From Symbiodinium kawagutii (taxonomy: Eukaryota > Sar > Dinophyceae > Suessiales > Symbiodiniaceae), in contig VSDK01003676.1 of NCBI GenBank assembly GCA_009767595.1, positions 867,908-931,907 of the forward strand: a DNA stretch of 64,000 nucleotides, written 5' to 3'. Positions 45,032 to 56,185 of the stretch are shown in pieces. The position numbers and the translations under genes were made by a program. The number at the start of each line of letters is the position of its first letter. Position 1 is the first letter of the stretch. Under the pieces are notes generated by a model that saw only the letters and a program-made list of their open reading frames with translations, was not told the DNA's origin and did no database searches.

Positions 45032-45581
45032 ATGTTTGTGTTCATATTAGTGCGCATATGTACTTCTGAAATCAAGTGTGGATGATTGTACAGCCTTGAT
45101 CCCATTTGGTTGGTGCAATAGAGGATCTATAATCTTTGTAAATAGAGCTGTACTGATATATGGAAAACGTGTATGTATGGATTCCTATAAATAAATCCAT
45201 TATGTGTGTTTGCTGCGCGGTATGAGGTTTGTTGGTATACACTTTTTTTGCAAAGCTGTTTGCAGCCATTCCTCATAGTTTCTCTTGGTAGTCGAGCAGT
45301 TGCTGAAAATATGCCATACTGTTTGCTGTGGATCTATCAGCAAATCTTTTTGCAAAGTCATGATTAATGCTTAATTATACATGTGAAGCATCTCTGTTTG
45401 GCACCGCTGATTGATTCCAGGGCCTAGTCAAATTCATCCCCAATCAGTGCGTTACAGGTTTTTTGAAATAGATAAATGGATAGATAGATCAGCTGGGTAC
45501 TGAAGGTCAAGGGATGGTTGATGGAGATTAATGGTGGTTAATGATGGCCAATGGATGGTACCCAGACCTATTCCCACACAG
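45032..45581. other. Intronic stretch
   Basis: AT-rich, with no supported exon. Confidence 0.5.
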
Positions 45582-45813
45582 CCGCCTGAAACAACCAGTT
45601 CGGCTCAAGCTGCCGACTGTGGAACCATGGCGGGCATGCAAAAATCCGCCAGCTCACCGGCATTGATCAATGCCGGTGCTTCAATGTCCCATGTGCCCAA
45701 GCGTGCCACGCAGCACGCTTGCTTTCTGGCCTCGTGGGAAGCTTGGTGGAGAGAGATGTGGCGAGAGTCATTCGCAAAAAATGCGCCAAGTTCAACTCAA
45801 CCGGTCAAGCATG
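45582..45813 (+). CDS. Large candidate exon
   Basis: Good acceptor (CCTATTCCCACACAG). Reads PPETTSSAQAADCGTMAGMQ, then KSASSPALINAGASMSHVPK and RATQHACFLASWEAWWREMW. It ends at a possible donor (CATG|GTGACT). Ser/Ala-rich first half, amphipathic Trp-rich second half. A second frame is open over the second half. Confidence 0.5.
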
Positions 45814-47394
45814 GTGACTTTGGTGGTTTCGTTTGATGCCGCAGTTTTGATAAAGTCACCTGGTGATAGAACTAGCAGACGTCAACTGTGGCCGCTGATA
45901 TAACCAGAAGGGGCAGCCTGCCAAGGGGAAAGTAGCACAGGGTTTGCAATACTGTTGGTGATATTTGTTCCCAGATGACGCTGATCATCCCAAAGAAAAG
46001 CAGCCTGGGTTATCAGTGAAGTCCAGTCAGCATCCTGATGTGCTTGATGTGAGTTCTATTGTTGATCATGCACTTGTTTTATAGATATCATGGTCAATAA
46101 CTATAGGTTGGCTTGATTTTTACTGGCTTCAGCGCGCTCATATTGCCGCTATTTTGATGCTGGACCGTGATATGCCCAGATGCCTGGGCAATACATCACT
46201 TATGAAGATTTTTCCTGGGCAATGCACCACTTATGGTCATTGGAACCCTTGGCTGAATTGCTTCGGAACCCGGTCAGCAGCAGTTGCTTGATATTGGTTG
46301 GGTCAACCCCATGGTCATACAGTGAAAGCCGCAATTGATAACTCCTCCCATTTTGTTAATCGTATTGTCAGCCAACCACATATAGTCAACCATATTGTAC
46401 CCTCCAGCGACTTAGGACGTATAGGATGACCTCCAAAAAAATCCAAAATCTGCCACATTAACATTTGTATAAGCCCCCCTGTATTGTTACCAGGTTGCCC
46501 AGCTAGGCTTCCGAAAAACTGCTGATACCCAGCTGTGGATCCTGAGGAAGTGCCACCGGCTTGCTTGAACCCGGGGCAAGCCACTTCGGGGAGTCGCAAC
46601 GCGCCTTGACGACTTGACTCAGGGGCAGGATGTGACTCCACCATGGCGGAGGGGCCTATCATGGTGGAGGGCACCCTACCAGGTGGAGGTCACCCTACCA
46701 GGTGGAGGTTTTCAAACATGAGCATTGACTCTAGTTACTCACCATGATGTTTAGTTTTTTTTTTGCCATGATTTTCGGGCATGATTTTCAGTATCAAATG
46801 GTTTAGGAGTAAGATGAGGATCTCTCTAAGTGAAGGAGCCCCTCAAATCAACCTGTGATCATCTAAAGCAGGCTATGTGGGGATGATTTTGGGGCCCCGG
46901 ATTTTGAGAAACACCCATTTTGCTTAAATTCCATAGAACTATGATGCTAATCTTAGGCATGTGACTGCCGTTCCAAATAGATATCATATCAGGGACCAGG
47001 GGCCATTGAAATCTGCAGAACATGATTGTGATCAGCAGATGTTGGTCATGTTCTTGGCCATTGAAATTTGTATTGGTAGCGTGCTTGGGAATCCATTTCA
47101 CGCCATGTCCGATCATACTTGCACACACGTGCCCATGTCCAAACGATCTATTTAACCGACATGGTTGGATTCCTATTGAGGTTGATTGCTTGGCGAGAGT
47201 GGGAACCTGTCAGCGGTTAGAAAGCGTGGTATCCAAGGTTGGCCTTTTGGATAATTGCACCATCCATAGCTTGGTAGGCAACAGCTGTAACTTGGAGATT
47301 GCCAACACCTCTTGGAGACTAGGAAGGTCATCCAAGCGAAGACCAGCTACCAGGGTTGTGATCTGGTTGGACCATTGCCTTGAACTTTGAACCC
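45814..47394. other. No confident exon
   Basis: Includes a family A element. An open patch at 46500-46640 on the minus strand lacks splice support. This stretch may separate two genes. Confidence 0.35.
46816..46916. mobile_element. Family A introner-like element, diverged
   Basis: Right end GGGGCCCCGGATTTTGAGAA with ACACCC. The left end (GATCTCTCTAAGTGAAGGAG) is degraded. Confidence 0.6.
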
Positions 47395-47745
47395 ATGGGG
47401 TGCGTCACGCAGGTCTACTCCGAAGAAGCGCCCGAGCTCAAGACTACGTACCTCAATGAGCGTCAACCTGCGAAGTCCACCTATGTCGAGACAGTATCTC
47501 AACTGACGACTCCCCAGGACAGGGTCCACCAGTAGAGTTGCTGTGGGAAAAGCTTCGCGAAGAATCCCAGTCGTCCAAAGTTTCTGAGTTGCCACTGCCA
47601 CAGGACTACAAGAACCCAGTGCAGCCCATCCGGCAGAAGGAGCCACCAGCGAGCAGCGTGGGGCACCGAGGCTCCGGCCATTGGTCGTCCACCTACAAGA
47701 CAACCCATGACGACAATGCTATCAGTGGATCGGTGCCTTGCCAGG
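47395..47745 (+). CDS. First exon of a likely new gene, MGC start, 1-nt frame break
   Basis: Begins ATG GGG TGC: MGCVTQVYSEEAPELKTTYL then NERQPAKSTYVETVSQLT (GC3 about 74 percent). At a run of four C near 47512 the coding signal moves to the frame one base earlier: VELLWEKLREESQSSKVSEL, later QPIRQKEPPASSVGHRGSGH and WSSTYKTTHDDNAISGS (GC3 about 70 percent). One extra C would join the frames. MGC is a typical N-myristoylation/palmitoylation start. The exon ends at CCAGG|GCGGCC, a GC donor. An in-frame TGA lies about 40 bp upstream, and CAGCTACCAG 43 bp upstream could be a trans-splice acceptor. Confidence 0.6.
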
Positions 47746-48530
47746 GCGGCCATGGATGGCCAGGTTGAAGCAGGGCACAACAGCATGGGCCAATACCAAC
47801 CTTCCAAAAAAGGGGTGAACATCCCAAGAAAGACGAGTTTCGTCATTGATCTATGGATGATAGGGGTACAGGCTACAGGGCTAGTACTAATTACCAGAAA
47901 CATCCAGAAACTATGATATGGTTTTGACATGTCTTGACAACCCAAAGTAGGGGGTATCAGCCTTATTAGCCAATGAAATCCTGGAAAATTCTACGTCTTG
48001 GAGCATGGTGGGGGATACTCAGGTTCATGGCGTTCAAAGGGGAAGAGTGGGGCCTCCAAGAATGAGTCGCGGCCATTGCTAGTGAGGTATGGCATGTGTT
48101 CCTGTTCCACGCCGTAGTACTTTCTGTGTTTACACATTCCATATGTTTTTGTTAAGATACCGAAATATACGCTATGAAGACGAGTGACCTGCGAGTTTCA
48201 ATTTTGCAGTTGAGACATTGCAGTTTAGGTGATTCCGGTGCTCTCTCTTCAGCGATGGTTGGTTCCCGAGGGTGGCACCACAGCATTTTCCATTGAACCC
48301 CTATTCCACCTTTATTAAACCTGGCTGAGCAAACAGAGCTGCACATAGCCCAACATGGTTCTTGTCATCTAGGCAAGTCATCTCGCCAATGGTCTCAGAT
48401 TCAAAAGCTATCGGATTTCTTCGGTGAGTTCCTATGATTCAATCATACAATGGACACGAAATTGTGAAAACTACGTAAGCCTGAGTTGTCAGGTACATAT
48501 TAATCTAGACAATCATCAATCATTATGCAG

Positions 48531-48668
48531 ATGCGTTTGGTCAGAACTCGTCACTTGGTCCGAACGGCGTGGTTGTTTGTAACAGCTGTTTGCTTGAAAG
48601 AAATCCCCCGAGAATCAACGGTTCCCCTTTCAAAAAAAATGTCCCTGTCACTTGCTTCCACTTTGACG
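48531..48668 (+). CDS. Exon 2 of the MGC gene
   Basis: After CATTATGCAG, in phase with exon 1. Reads AFGQNSSLGPNGVVVCNSCL then LERNPPRINGSPFKKNVPVT and CFHFD, ending at a GC donor (GACG|GCTCC) just before an in-frame TGA at 48674. Coding-like sequence (LMAFHLDGLSFNDCAGPEVY) resumes in the same frame after the TGA, so the 3' border may differ. The minus strand is also open. Confidence 0.5.
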
Positions 48669-48930
48669 GCTCCTGAGGGTCTCCCCACTTGATGGCGTTC
48701 CATTTGGATGGCCTTAGCTTCAATGACTGTGCCGGACCTGAGGTTTATCACAGACAGACAGGTCCTTCGTACCAAGCTGCCAATCCGCCCACTTGCTCTT
48801 TGGCCAAGCGTGACGGTTTCGGTGGTTCAAGCGTCATTGACCAATCATGGCCATGTTGATGGAAAATAAACTAAGGTTTAGATTCTTTGGTTGGATGGAT
48901 TTTGCTTTCAATTATTGCCATCGGCTACAG

Positions 48931-48996
48931 CGCCTGAATTGAAGTGCAAACTGGATGCTCTAGAATCCTCTACTCAGCGTATATTAGATGTTCCAA
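48931..48996 (+). CDS. Exon 3 of the MGC gene
   Basis: Acceptor CATCGGCTACAG, donor CCAA|GTAAGG. Reads PELKCKLDALESSTQRILDV with a helical, amphipathic pattern. Phase-compatible with both neighbours. Confidence 0.5.
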
Positions 48997-49323
48997 GTAA
49001 GGCTCATCATATTCACCTCCAGTTGGCTCATTATTTGTGTCAGTTTGGTGCCCACAGCCTCCAAAGCCCTGCGTACAAAAAAACACATGCAGAAGTGGGC
49101 AACGCAAAAGCACACCCACGAGGTAGCTACACCAAGCAGAAACCTCAGAGATGGTCAACAAAGAAATCCTATGTATACCTGATATATCATTTATCTACAC
49201 ATCATTAAATCCTGTGTCAACATACATCTATATTCTATATTTACATCATATTTTCAAATATATCATATGTAGATATGTTCCCCAACTCCAAGGAATGGAA
49301 ATGGGGGTAGCTTTTCTTCGAAG

Positions 49324-49484
49324 CAGCTGGGGCCTGGGGCCTTCAGCAGCCCGCACTCCAAGGCATTGGAGGCGCTGGATCCATATCGTCCATGTCTGAG
49401 GACTTCGGGGTCTATGGCTCTGACCCACGCAGCAAGGCGCCGAACGGCTCCAAGGGTGCAGCGCTGGTCATCGGCAGGGGGGTG
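49324..49484 (+). CDS. Exon 4 of the MGC gene
   Basis: After a pyrimidine-rich tract (TAGCTTTTCTTCGAAG). Reads AGAWGLQQPALQGIGGAGSI then SSMSEDFGVYGSDPRSKAPN and GSKGAALVIGRGV, into an excellent donor (GTG|GTGAGT). GC3 about 37 of 53. Ends phase 0. Confidence 0.6.
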
Positions 49485-49899
49485 GTGAGTGGAAGTGGCT
49501 AGTTAGGGAACAAACAAGAGGCGTTCAGGTCGTTTGGCTCAATCAGCACTAGTGTTGGATACTTTTAGCCTACTCAGTTTTGCACATGCACTTGCTCTCA
49601 TTGATTTGCATGCGACGATCTCCGGGCTTTCTCAAGGACTGCATACTGCAGTGCCAAACCCCTTGATTCATCAGCCATCATGAGCCATTTTATCCGGCTT
49701 TGACAAGCTTCTTTACCCTCTTTGAGTGTGCTGCGAATCTCAGCAGTGCCGGTGAGGACCGTATCATGGTACTGGTTGGTTGTAGCTGGGGCGTTGGTGT
49801 TGCTTTGTTGCCCAAAGTCCAACTTGCAAACCTGCCAGCTACCACAAGAAATCAGTTTGGTAAGGCCACTAGCAACCAGCAGTTCGATTTGCCCACCAG

Positions 49900-50041
49900 T
49901 CTCAACCACACCTCACTCACCATCACCCACCTACTTGCCAAGCCACCTCCGTCGTGGAGGTGGACCCCCTCTTGGACCGCATCCCCATCCGCAAGACGGT
50001 GTTGACAGCAGGGACTCCCAAGGGTACCCTGCACATCCCAG
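49900..50041 (+). CDS. Exon 5 of the MGC gene
   Basis: Acceptor ATTTGCCCACCAG in phase 0. Reads SQPHLTHHHPPTCQATSVVE then VDPLLDRIPIRKTVLTAGTP and KGTLHIP, ending at an AG|GC donor (CCCAG|GCGCGA), the same donor word as at 4964. Clear coding signal in the second half. A GT donor at 50064 is an alternative. Confidence 0.6.
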
Positions 50042-50678
50042 GCGCGACGCGGGGTCAGACATGGTGAACATCTGGTTGAGAATACCTACCTGATCACTGG
50101 TTTGATTTGGTTAGTACATGTGAGTAATATAGACCCGGGATGAGTCCCCAAAAGTGTGATAGGTTTTTTCAGACCTTGGTGGACCTTCCTTGTTGATTTT
50201 TTGTTGACTTTGTTGACCGTGAGGGTAGATTGATTAAACTCCAGGTTAGCACTAAAAGTGAATGACTGGTTGATGGACAGCGGTTCACCGCTTCGATCCC
50301 GGTGCAGGTCGATCATGATGTTTTGGTTTTTAGGCTGTTTGTGTATGGAAGTCAGTTACTTAACCCTCAGTCGTGAGGGGACCTGGTGCAGGGGTTGTCT
50401 AACTACTATCGTTGGGGGTGGTGTTTGGCAAGGGGCCACCATTGAACATGTCCACATTTTGACATCGGAAAGAGATAAGAAATCTGCACCAACAGCAGGA
50501 TGAGATGCCAATATCAAAGATGCAGATCAGCCCTGCCTGCATTTACTAGATGTTACCGCCAGTGACTTGGTGTACGCTTACAACCACTTTTGCAACCTGC
50601 AAAATGATGCCATGTGATGCATCGCCAGCCAACCAGCAAAAACATAGACTTCCGAGCCATGAATGCCTGACGATGGAG

Positions 50679-50832
50679 GCTACCATGGCTACTTGCCTCT
50701 GAACACGCGGAATCCCTACGTCGCCCGAGTGGCCAGCGGCGCCAGCATTCGCACCACTGAGAAGTCTCACATCACCGATCAGCCCCTTGCGACGAAAGGG
50801 AACAGCTCGTGGCAACATGGAACCAGGGAGTT
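50679..50832 (+). CDS. Exon 6 of the MGC gene, GYHGYLP motif
   Basis: AG|G acceptor (GATGGAG|GCT), in phase with exon 5. Reads GYHGYLPLNTRNPYVARVAS then GASIRTTEKSHITDQPLATK and GNSSWQHGTREL. The G-Y-x-G-[YF]-[LI]-P start followed by RNPY and a later Gly/Thr turn recalls motifs of ciliary microtubule inner proteins (FAM166/CIMIP2-like). That link rests on motif memory only and is tentative. Confidence 0.6.
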
Positions 50833-51259
50833 GTGTTGAGAATGGCTGGGTTCACTATACTATCTAGATGCTAATGATGGTTAGATAAAGATATGATCAA
50901 ATGATGATTAAAAGATGATTGATGATAGTTAAATGATGATGGTTGAACGATTATAACTAGTGATGAAAGCTAGTGATAATGGCTAATTGATGCTGAGCCA
51001 CCATCACGCGCATGCTAATTTCGCAATGATGTGCTATACATAAATTGCTATCGCGATGCCCCCCATGCTTCCCAAGCTTGAAACGAGCCTTGAAACCCGG
51101 CTAGATACACCAGCCCAGCTTCCAAATTTCCCTCACCAGCAAAATGATATGTCCGAGAAGCACCAGCTTGTATTCACAGCTGCTTGTTTATGAGGTAGTT
51201 TGGTTGCTAAGGGTCTTCATCTTTTGCTGCTCAGTTTCCTAGACCCCTGTAATGCGTAG

Positions 51260-51373
51260 TGCCTGGCCCCTGCGCCGGCTGGCAAACATGGGCAAACCCA
51301 ACTTGCGACGCCAACTTCAACCACTTGTTGTGATTTACGGCCACCCTTCACCCCAAGGGACATGGCCAGTTCC
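51260..51373 (+). CDS. Possible additional exon of the MGC gene
   Basis: After AATGCGTAG, reads AWPLRRLANMGKPNLRRQLQ then PLVVIYGHPSPQ. The 3' border is uncertain; a GA donor near 51360 would keep phase with the next exon. Its inclusion is optional. Confidence 0.35.
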
Positions 51374-51594
51374 AGGCCTGGGGGCCACCGAAATCATGGG
51401 GGATCATCACCAAACTCTCACCATGGCGTTGAGGATAAAGACATTATAAAGACCTATAAAGTCACCACCAAACCAGATGATAAGTGTGAAGAAGAAGCAT
51501 GCTGGATTTTCTTTTTCGGCTAGTCATGAATAATCATTGTGAGAACGGTCCGGTTAAATCAAGTTAAAGCCACAAAACGTCAATCTCTGCCGAG

Positions 51595-51745
51595 GTTTCA
51601 CGTGAACACTCTGCACTACTCCGGACATAGACCTCTCAGCATCACCAATGACTTCGGACGTGTGGATCCAGGCAGGGGGCAACCCCGGCAAACTTACGCC
51701 CTTGTTGTTGGCGGCACCACCCTCATTCAACCGCAACCCCTATGA
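51595..51745 (+). CDS. Possible last exon of the MGC gene
   Basis: AG|G acceptor (CTGCCGAG|GTT). Reads FHVNTLHYSGHRPLSITNDF then GRVDPGRGQPRQTYALVVGG and TTLIQPQPL, then TGA at 51743-51745. In phase with exon 6 if that ends at 50832. Could be the C-terminus. The minus strand is also open here. Confidence 0.5.
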
Positions 51746-52080
51746 ATCATTGATAGCTGATTCAAAGAGCAAGTATGGGTGGTTTATAAACAGCTGGTTC
51801 TCCCACGTTCTACCATGAGCCATCATTATCCATCAGTAATCATGAGATTCTTCATTCATATATAGATTCCTTTGTATTCTTGCTCATTATTCCCCATGGC
51901 TCCCTGTTATGAAACACAATGAACCATTACTGAACCAGCAATAAAAGCAATCAACTTCCATATTCTTCAATGAGCCAAGCTTGGTCAAGCGGTTTTGAAC
52001 CCTGAAGTAGCCTTTTTTGATCTTTGATTTAAACCTTTGCCAATCTTGACCATGCATATGTTTCCGATGGATATATATTT

Positions 52081-52117
<37 letters not shown>

Positions 52118-52131
52118 AGGGAAGAGAGTGG
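52081..52131. repeat. GA-rich dinucleotide tract
   Basis: (GA)n with a few interruptions. A (TA)n/TTTATATT tract follows at 52263-52310. Confidence 0.85.
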
Positions 52132-52262
52132 AGTGGAATCATGAACCCAACTGTTTTCAGCCCAAGAGAAGTGGGTTGACAATTCACTACATATGTTTTT
52201 TGTTCTTTAATTTGTTTTTGATTTGGTCATTTATTTTCGAACTCATGTACTTTTTTCTTCAT

Positions 52263-52296
<34 letters not shown>

Positions 52297-52324
52297 TATT
52301 TTTTCATATTTAAAGATGTAATAT

Positions 52325-52438
52325 GGGCAATACATGCCCAACCCTTGCGCACCCTGACCATCGCTTCGTTGCGCAAGGCAACCGCTCCATGATGAGTCGT
52401 AGCTTCAAGGCCCCAAACCTGGCAGCCTTCGACTGAGC
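52325..52438 (+). CDS. Small MGN-start open frame or exon
   Basis: ATG at 52325 opens MGNTCPTLAHPDHRFVAQGN then RSMMSRSFKAPNLAAFD and TGA at 52436-52438. MGN is another myristoylation-type start. It could be a small first exon of a further gene or a C-terminal exon. No strong acceptor. Confidence 0.35.
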
Positions 52439-52729
52439 CCCGGGGTGCGTAGCAAGGGCGGTGGTCATGGCCATGGATGGGGGCTTGTGACAGGTTAGTA
52501 ACAGGATGTAGTAGGTGAATAATGGGTGAATAATGGGTTGATGATAAGATAGAATAGGTTCAGGATAAGTGAATAGTATCAGAATAGTTTCAAGATAGGT
52601 TCATAATAGGGGAATGATCGGATAATGATTGGTAATAATAGGTCAATGATGGTGTTGAGTAAAGTTAGACCCATTTGTTCATAAACCACCCTGAGTTTAC
52701 CTGCTCTAGCTGGTGATTTATCCTACATA

Positions 52730-52819
52730 TCGGTGGATTTGCTGATATAGCAATAATAAACCAGCCATTGTGGCATATTCTGGCGGTACCCCTCTTTTGA
52801 GATATTTTGAGAAACCACC
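52730..52819. mobile_element. Family A introner-like element with exon-abutting right end
   Basis: Right end CTCTTTTGAGATATTTTGAG followed by AAACCACC. The interior AATAATAAACCAGCCATTG is shared with other copies. The left end is diverged. Confidence 0.65.
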
Positions 52820-52895
52820 ACGTGGCGAAAATGGAAGAACCGGCAGTCACACTTTGAGACGGCATACGGTAGCAGCTACATGACTGTGTTACTGG
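52812..52895 (+). CDS. Exon starting inside the right end of a family A element
   Basis: The acceptor is the TTTTGAG of the element's terminal repeat. Reads TTWRKWKNRQSHFETAYGSS then YMTVLL and ends at CTGG|GTTACC. Basic and aromatic, a clear single frame. Confidence 0.5.
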
Positions 52896-53046
52896 GTTAC
52901 CTGATTGGTCGATAGACTGTTTTCTCCAGCTGTGGCAGTGGGATGTCGCGGTTTTCTTCATACTTGTTTCTATGAGGCTATGAGGAGAAAGAATAATGAA
53001 TTCAATAACAAGAATAAACATTATATGTGATTGCGATCCTTTTCAG

Positions 53047-53260
53047 TCTACTGGTGGCCTTTCAATGGAGATGATTACGACATGATTTTCAGCCACACCC
53101 GCAGCAGAGGAGATAGCAATCAGCAGCAACAGCTGCAGCTGAAGTTGTTTCTTCCCATGTCCTGCGGGGCAGCACCCATGGCTCCTGACTCATTGTACCG
53201 TGGTGTTCATAGTCACGGCGAGTTTGTTGCAGTCACAGTTCTGAATTGGTCATGGAGATA
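53047..53260 (+). CDS. Large candidate exon
   Basis: Acceptor GCGATCCTTTTCAG, excellent donor (GAGATA|GTGAGT). Reads YWWPFNGDDYDMIFSHTRSR, then GDSNQQQQLQLKLFLPMSCG and AAPMAPDSLYRGVHSHGEFV, ending VTVLNWSWR. Open over about 70 codons with a short Gln run. Unknown family. Confidence 0.6.
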
Positions 53261-53322
53261 GTGAGTCAACCCCCATGCCCACTGACCATCAGCAATAGCA
53301 GGCTGATCTCTGAGCTATATAT

Positions 53323-53408
53323 GCGTGTTCCTCGAAATAGGGGTACCCCGAAATCATCCCGAGTAATAATCCAACCATTTTGTGAGTATGCCTATTTTAG
53401 GAAACCCC
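53323..53408. mobile_element. Family A introner-like element
   Basis: Left end GCGTGTTCCTCGAAATAGGG, interior GGTACCCCGAAATCATCC and AATCCAACCATTTTGTGAG, right end GCCTATTTTAGGAAACCCC. Confidence 0.8.
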
Positions 53409-53774
53409 AATGTTGGTACATTTGCGAGGTGCCAGCCAGCCATCCAAGAGTTTGCATGTTGTAGTAGGCAGCCGCCATCCATTGTTGCGGACCCTTGGCG
53501 CACCCTCGGGATAGATATGATTTTGCGCACTCACCAAGGTGTGATGTTTCAGCAGGGATCAGCGAAATGCGTCAGTACTGCAACGGAAGCACAACCCAAA
53601 CAAGAATATGAACCTAGGGAAATTCTATGAGTCAGAAGATTGATCAAGCCAACCCAAACAAATCTATGGGATTCTATGTGTGATAAGATTGATATAGCCT
53701 GCACATACCAGGCATTTAAGCTAGTCTCAAGAAATATCCACCCGGTGTTGATGTTTTTGGTCTGTGTTCAAAAG

Positions 53775-53921
53775 GCAACTCCAAGTTCGCATGCAGCAGC
53801 TTTGATCACACTGGCCAGCGGCATTCTGTCAGGGTGCTTCAGGAGAAAGAACGCGGCATTTGCCTAAACATGTTGCGAGAATCCAGGCTTGAAGAGTTTG
53901 GACCTGAAAGAGATCATCCAA
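53775..53921 (+). CDS. Candidate exon
   Basis: Good acceptor (TGGTCTGTGTTCAAAAG|G), donor CCAA|GTTTGT. The best frame reads NSKFACSSFDHTGQRHSVRV then LQEKERGICLNMLRESRLEE and FGPERDHP. Strongly charged second half. A shorter frame ending in TAA is also open. Confidence 0.6.
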
Positions 53922-54321
53922 GTTTGTAGCTATCATAGCTAGGCCTCAAGTTAGCAAGATTTATCAGTGACCGGTAATTTGATCATTTTGATAGACACTA
54001 GAGAGCAAAACCCATGGTGGCACTACCATTTGCGTCAACCATCAGTCAGTATTACTAAGTGTGGCCGTGACTGATCATGTTCGATCAGCATCAATCGTTG
54101 TTAGCCGTTGTCATTGCCATTGCAAACCATCACTGGCCATCACTATGCATCACTACTACCATAGTGGCAGCCGTGATCAAAGCCAGAGATCCGTTTCACC
54201 GTGAGCAGTTTCACCTGAGCGACTGTGGCTGCCTCCATAGGGAGATTGGCGCCAACACCGTGACGCGCAGTGAATTCTAAGCAGAGTGAAGTCATGGACA
54301 TGAATGCGATGGCCTGTTCGT

Positions 54322-54422
54322 GGGCGTTTCTTACAAGAAGGGGCCCCAAATCATCCACTGAGTTAGTCATTTCTATAGTGATGCACCAACAATTTCGGGG
54401 TCCCCTATTTTCAGAAACCACC
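54322..54422. mobile_element. Family A introner-like element
   Basis: Left end GGGCGTTTCTTACAAGAAGG, interior GGCCCCAAATCATCCACTG, right end CCCTATTTTCAGAAACCACC. A small open patch (MDMNAMACSWA) ends exactly at its left GT. Confidence 0.8.
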
Positions 54423-55438
54423 GTATGCGTGATTGTAAGTGTATATGTTGAGTATTTTTTGAATAGGCAGATGTGAGGCAGAACAATGTGCACAGAACCC
54501 CATCGGATGTTTTTGTATGTAAAAACACGTTTTGTAGAGTGAAAGCCTAGATTTTGTATTTGTTTATTGTTTTTCGTGAAATTATCTTTCGACACGATGA
54601 GAAGGGTGAAACATGCAATTGCTTCGAACATATGTGCAACATCCCGGTTGTTTTGCGGGCTTGGTTGGGCTGTTGAGCTGGGTTAATAGACACTATACTA
54701 CATTCATTTGCGTTGGAACACTTGCAATGTCGAAGGCATGAAGAATATCTTCAAACAGTCAGGTTGATAGATTATTGTGGGGAGATGGGAAGCCTGGTTG
54801 GTTGCTGAGATCATCATCACTCCCGCCATTGTCGACATCATTATTTACACCTATGCCGTCATCAACATCACCAACATCAGCATCCTCACAACATTGCAAT
54901 CATTATCATGGGCGTCAAGGGCCTCATCCTGGCCACAAACCAAATGGTATGCAGTTTTTTCTAAACAACAAATGTGGTACTGTAAATGAACTGATATTCA
55001 TTGTTCCTAAATGGTATTTAATTGTTGCCATGGTTACCTGGCCGTTAACCACACTATCAAACCATTTAATTAGCATTAATTAATGGTATTTAGCTTGGGT
55101 ATGGCTACTTGTAATGGTATGATAGTGTGGTTAATTCACAAAGGCTCGTACGTGTGCATGCACTGGGGCCTAAGAGACCAAATCTGTGTGTTCAACGTAC
55201 CGATGACCTCTAGACTTGCCGTCATAGCTGTCAAAGTAGCTGCTGGTTTCACGGTATACGTGGTGCATCTTAGTGCCAATCCCATGAATGATTTGGTTTA
55301 CCCCATGCTCTAACAGCAAGCATTCATTCAAGCTGGGGGCCCCTAGTTGTAAGCCAGTTCAGAAGCCATGCAGTCATAGTTTTGTGGACCATACGTGGTA
55401 GCTACCCGACATTTATAAGCCAACTGAGCCAACTATAG

Positions 55439-55595
55439 GAAGGATGCCCACCTTGCGACATCCCATGCTCTCTTCTTCGGGGCCAGCGGCCAGCGGCATC
55501 CGGCGTCCGAGGCGGAATGGTGTTCGCCCATCGCCTGTACCCCATCTTCGTCTTCGCCTGCGGTGCACTCCTTGCAGGCACCTGGTACCCTCCAA
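55439..55595 (+). CDS. Membrane-protein exon a
   Basis: AG|G acceptor (AACTATAG|GAAG), GC donor (TCCAA|GCAAAG). Reads EGCPPCDIPCSLLRGQRPAA, then SGVRGGMVFAHRLYPIFVFA and CGALLAGTWYPP: a Cys-rich start followed by a hydrophobic helix. First of five consecutive exons whose phases agree (1, 1, 2, 2). Confidence 0.6.
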
Positions 55596-55752
55596 GCAAA
55601 GCTATGATCAGCACGAACCATCATCACGAACCATGACTATCCATACTTAGCCATACCTATAGCCGTAGTTCACGTCCTGTCTTCTCATGGTTAAGTCACG
55701 TTCTTTCTTTTTGGTCACGTTCTCTATCCACCATCGTGTGATCCCATGGTAG

Positions 55753-55830
55753 GTGCCGTTACCTTTGTCTTTCGTGCCGCTTTGGGCTTGCTGGACTCTC
55801 CTGCCGCGCTCATTGGTGCCACGGCAAGGG
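55753..55830 (+). CDS. Membrane-protein exon b
   Basis: AG|G acceptor (CCATGGTAG|GT), donor AAGGG|GTGAAG. Reads AVTFVFRAALGLLDSPAALI then GATAR. Hydrophobic and small-residue-rich, continuing exon a in phase. Confidence 0.6.
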
Positions 55831-56059
55831 GTGAAGACTGGTGGGTATGGGGAATGAAGATTGGTGGGTATGGTGTGGTAGTGCTTGGGTGGGAACTGTT
55901 GGTTGTAAGCAATCCAAAGAAACGGCGGGAATGCAAGCAATAGGTATGCCTCTGGAAATCTTTGCTTTCTGGATGGCAGCAATTGTACTGCTTTCCATTA
56001 CCCATATCACTGCGTTTAATTATAGGGTTATATATTCAGCATTGTTTACTCATACCGGT

Positions 56060-56060
56060 C

Positions 56061-56107
<47 letters not shown>

Positions 56108-56108
56108 C

Positions 56109-56185
<77 letters not shown>

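Noticed and set aside
53047..53538. Joining the exon at 53047-53260 to an open patch at 53468-53538 (QPPSIVADPWRTLG)
   Set aside because: The junction would create a TAG codon, so at least one border or frame is wrong. The second patch was not called.
54143..54631. 162-codon minus-strand frame
   Set aside because: It runs straight through a complete family A element, so the openness is probably accidental.
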